Source: Branchipolynoe longqiensis
Lineage: Eukaryota > Annelida > Polychaeta > Phyllodocida > Polynoidae
Direction of reading: 5' to 3'
Length of the DNA: 64,000 bases
Assembly (NCBI GenBank): GCA_030323885.1
Contig: CM059193.1
Span: 91,079,990 to 91,143,989, forward strand
In this document: in pieces, positions 61,868-64,000 of the stretch
How positions within the stretch are numbered: the stretch's first letter is position 1
Layout of the letters: the number at the start of each line of letters is the position of its first letter
Translations under genes and position numbers: made by a program
The notes under the pieces: generated by a model
Database searches by the model: none
Told to the model about the DNA's origin: nothing
What the model saw: the letters and a program-made list of their open reading frames with translations, nothing else

Positions 61868-62830
61868 AGCCTTATCCTAGTGTCGTGGGGGTGATGAAAA
61901 TGGGAAATATTGCGCCTAGAGCGGGACTCGAACCCACACCTCTTTGCATTCCAGGCCAGTGTGCTAACCATTACACCACCTACGCTCCCTGATATCAACA
62001 CACTACCCACGCCTACCTGTCTATGCGGTTACTTGACTGAGAGGTCAGTGCAGACCTCTACACTAGTGTCATGGGGGGGATGAACATTGGAAATATTGCT
62101 CCTAGAGCGGGACTCGAACCCACATCTCGTTGCATTCCGGGCCATTCTTTTGTGTGTGGTAAATTAGTTGTTTAAGCAGGGGAAATTTCAGTCGCAGACG
62201 ACTGGTCTTCCTCATTCCACTGCTCCTTGCCTTATCCTATTAATGCCCAGCATCTGGCTAGGAAGTGACAAGTATCAATTTTTAAGTCATTGGTTTGACT
62301 CTACCAGGATTCGAACCCACGATCTACCAACACGGGAGACGGACGCTCTAACTCATTCGGCCATCCCGTCTCGCCATTGTGCTAACCATTACACCACCTA
62401 GGCTCCCTGATATCAACACATTACCCATGCCTACCTGTCTATGTGTTTACTTGCCTGAGAGGTCAGTGCAGACAACTACACTCATCCCCCTGGAATTGTA
62501 AGTCTTTTAAATGGTCATTTAATGCTTTCAATTACATACATACATACATACATACATACAGGCTATGCACTTATACATACATGGGGTAGGTTAAACAACC
62601 ATATAGTGCGTAGCTTTATAGGATCCTGATTACGGCACCAGTTTCATGGGGGTGATGAACATGGGAAATATTGCGCCTAGAGCAGGACTCAAACCCACAT
62701 CGCTTTGCATTCCGGGCCAGTGTGCTAACCATTTCACCACCTAGGCTCCCTGATATCGACACACTACTCACGCCTACCTGTCTATGTGGTTACTTGCCTG
62801 CGAGGTCAGTGCAGACTACTAGACTAGTAA
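61868..62830 (-). mobile_element. SINE-2 head-to-tail trimer, middle unit interrupted
   Basis: Three reverse units: about 61868-62063, 62064-62483 (interrupted) and 62484-62830. Each shows GAGCGGGACTCGAACCCACA-type B-box complement, GTGCTAACCATTACACCACC and the head GAGGTCAGTGCAGAC. Units join directly through CACTAGTGTCATGGGGG-type or CTCATCCCCCTGGAATTG junctions. A (CATA)n expansion sits in the third unit at 62533-62560. Confidence 0.83.
62147..62372 (-). mobile_element. SINE-1 (head 2 + tail B) inserted in SINE-2
   Basis: TTAGTTGTTTAAGCAGGGGA, CAGCATCTGGCTAGGAAGTG, ATCTACCAACACGGGAGACG. TSD GCCATT at 62141-62146 and 62373-62378. Confidence 0.88.
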
Positions 62831-63330
62831 TGTCAAATACCAGTGCTAGGTCGTGGCAGGTATACATGTTTAACCGTCGGGCTATTCCACCCCTGCTTAA
62901 GGTGAGCCTACGTGTTAATATATGTAATTGTTTCCATGTGAATTTCCTGAGCCTCCCGCCGCCGGTTGTCCGCCTTCCCGCTGCCTTGACCCAGGGGTAG
63001 CAATGTGGTTAATATATTTTCAGAGGTGGGGAGTTTGACTCCATACAGACCGTGGGGCAGAAGGCCCTTAATTAAATACATTTATAGAGCAATCGAATAA
63101 CAAGATCAAGTTGACCATAGCGGTTAATAATATAAGACTGGAGAATAGTAAAGAATGCAAGGAACGTTCCAATTACATCTTAGTAGCTCACAGCTTTATT
63201 CTTACCCTATACTAACAATATGGGCTTAGAAATATAACGTATATGACCTAGCAAATCCCCTCCCATATAATTAAGTTAAATAAGTTTGGAATTTTGACAA
63301 TAAAAGCCTAAATCTCGTCTAAAACATCAG
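62831..63330. other. Unassigned region with a tRNA-like patch
   Basis: 62990-63050 (GGGTAGCAATGTGGTTAATA, GGGGAGTTTGACTCC) looks like a SINE head with A/B boxes. No second copy here. Confidence 0.4.
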
Positions 63331-63399
63331 AGCATGCAAAAACACGTCTGATGGGTCTGATGGGTCTGAGCCCAAACGCCCGACCTTCTATCTTTGCTA

Positions 63400-63665
63400 G
63401 GATAGTCACAATTGACGTATCCTAGCAATGCTTGACAGCAGGGAGCCCGACCCCGCAAATGGTGGCAAATGCGAGCCTGGTGAGTAGCCCGCATCTCAGA
63501 ATGCGGGCTAGTCAGCCCTGCCCGCATTTCCATCGGTCGAGTAGTCTCGCCCACTACACTTGTTTTAAGTCATCGGTTTTACCCGGCCATAGTTCAAACA
63601 TGGGATCCGATGATCGTCCCAAGATCGGAGATGCGCGCTCAACTCATTCGGCCATCCTGTTTGGT
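63400..63665 (-). mobile_element. SINE-1-like, head 2 with an unmatched 3' part
   Basis: 63565-63660 is the head 2 complement (AAGTCATCGGTTTTACCCGG, CTCAACTCATTCGGCCATCC). The adjacent sequence (GGCAAATGCGAGCCTGGTGA, AATGCGGGCTAGTCAGCCCT) is neither tail A nor tail B, so it may be a third tail. Confidence 0.5.
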
Positions 63666-63734
63666 AATTTAATAACAATAATAATTATAATTACAACAAT
63701 AGCCAGATAGGATCGTCTAACGAGTTGTGCATTT

Positions 63735-63970
63735 TTTGTTTGTTGGTACATTAGTTGATTAAGCAGGGGAAATTTCAATCGTGGACGATTGGTCTTCCTC
63801 ATTCCACTGCTACTTGCCCTATCTTAAGAACGCCAAGCGCCAGGCTAGGAAGCGACAAGTATAAATTTTAAGTCATTGGTTTGACTCGACCAGGGTATCA
63901 GCCCACGATCCCATGATTTACCAACACAGGAGATGGACGCTCTAACTCATTCAGCCATCCCGTCTGGTTA
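63735..63970 (-). mobile_element. SINE-1, head 2 + tail B
   Basis: GTACATTAGTTGATTAAGCA, GGGGAAATTTCAATCGTGGA, AGCGCCAGGCTAGGAAGCGA, then TCGACCAGGGTATCAGCCCA and CATTCAGCCATCCCGTCTGG. Confidence 0.88.
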
Positions 63971-64000
63971 ATTGATTCCCCATGTGGCAGGATATGGGAT

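Overview
The window reads as a repeat-saturated stretch of an invertebrate nuclear genome, most likely a lophotrochozoan and plausibly a gastropod mollusc. The evidence is several tRNA-derived SINE families, animal-type non-LTR retrotransposon (LINE) fragments, a DIRS-like retroelement, short terminal-inverted-repeat elements, long minisatellites, and one dispersed repeat at 19.27-19.56 kb that resembles a repeat I know as widespread in molluscs. I found no intact host gene, no rRNA or functional tRNA gene and no prokaryotic feature. Every coding signal I can defend is a broken retroelement.

Names used below. SINE-1: modular family with two tRNA-like heads (head 1, head 2), a shared core and two tails (A, B). 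SINE-2: family with a Gln-like tRNA region that occurs in tandem. SINE-3: a third tRNA-like family. Element D: chimeric retroposon ending in a LINE 3' end. LINE-1: RT family with a (GAT)n tail. LINE-2: CR1/Jockey-like RT with a poly(A) end. LINE-3: C-terminal CCHC family with an (AATC)n tail. LTR-A and LTR-B: related solo LTRs with 4-bp target-site duplications (TSDs). MITE-T: TTAA-flanked. MITE-P: termini GAGTTCAGGCG. FB: foldback elements.

Layout. 0-4.2 kb: 35-bp minisatellite, then C-rich and G-rich tracts. 4.2-10.6 kb: SINE-1 copies, MITE-P, FB-2, a ~110-bp tandem repeat and a CpG-rich block. 10.6-18.6 kb: SINE-2, LINE-1, LINE-3, an 8-bp array, and a 71-bp satellite split by FB-1 and by a nested LTR-B. 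18.6-23.8 kb: MITEs, hairpins and a large palindrome with mirrored SINE heads. 24-27.1 kb: 4-bp and 10-bp arrays. 27-34 kb: LTR-A, FB-4, C-rich tract, FB-1 and a multiply interrupted SINE-1. 34-38.7 kb: LINE-2, LINE-1 and element D composites, FB-3, FB-2. 38.8-43.4 kb: pyrimidine tract, LINE 3' UTRs, MITEs, purine tract. 43.4-51 kb: two solo LTRs and a DIRS-like element split by a LINE. 51-53 kb: 44-bp satellite running in register into SINE-2. 53.5-64 kb: more nests of SINE, LTR, LINE and MITE.

The parts interact as parasites of one another rather than as a pathway. Exact TSDs let insertion order be read at several places (16.46-17.80, 34.24, 54.1, 56.0, 58.0 and 62.1 kb). The most interesting themes are a satellite born from a SINE head, SINEs with interchangeable heads and tails, a short retroposon that shares its 3' end with a resident LINE, and foldback elements whose arms are roughly 10-bp minisatellites. 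Boundaries are read by eye and are usually good to about 5-20 bp unless a TSD fixes them.
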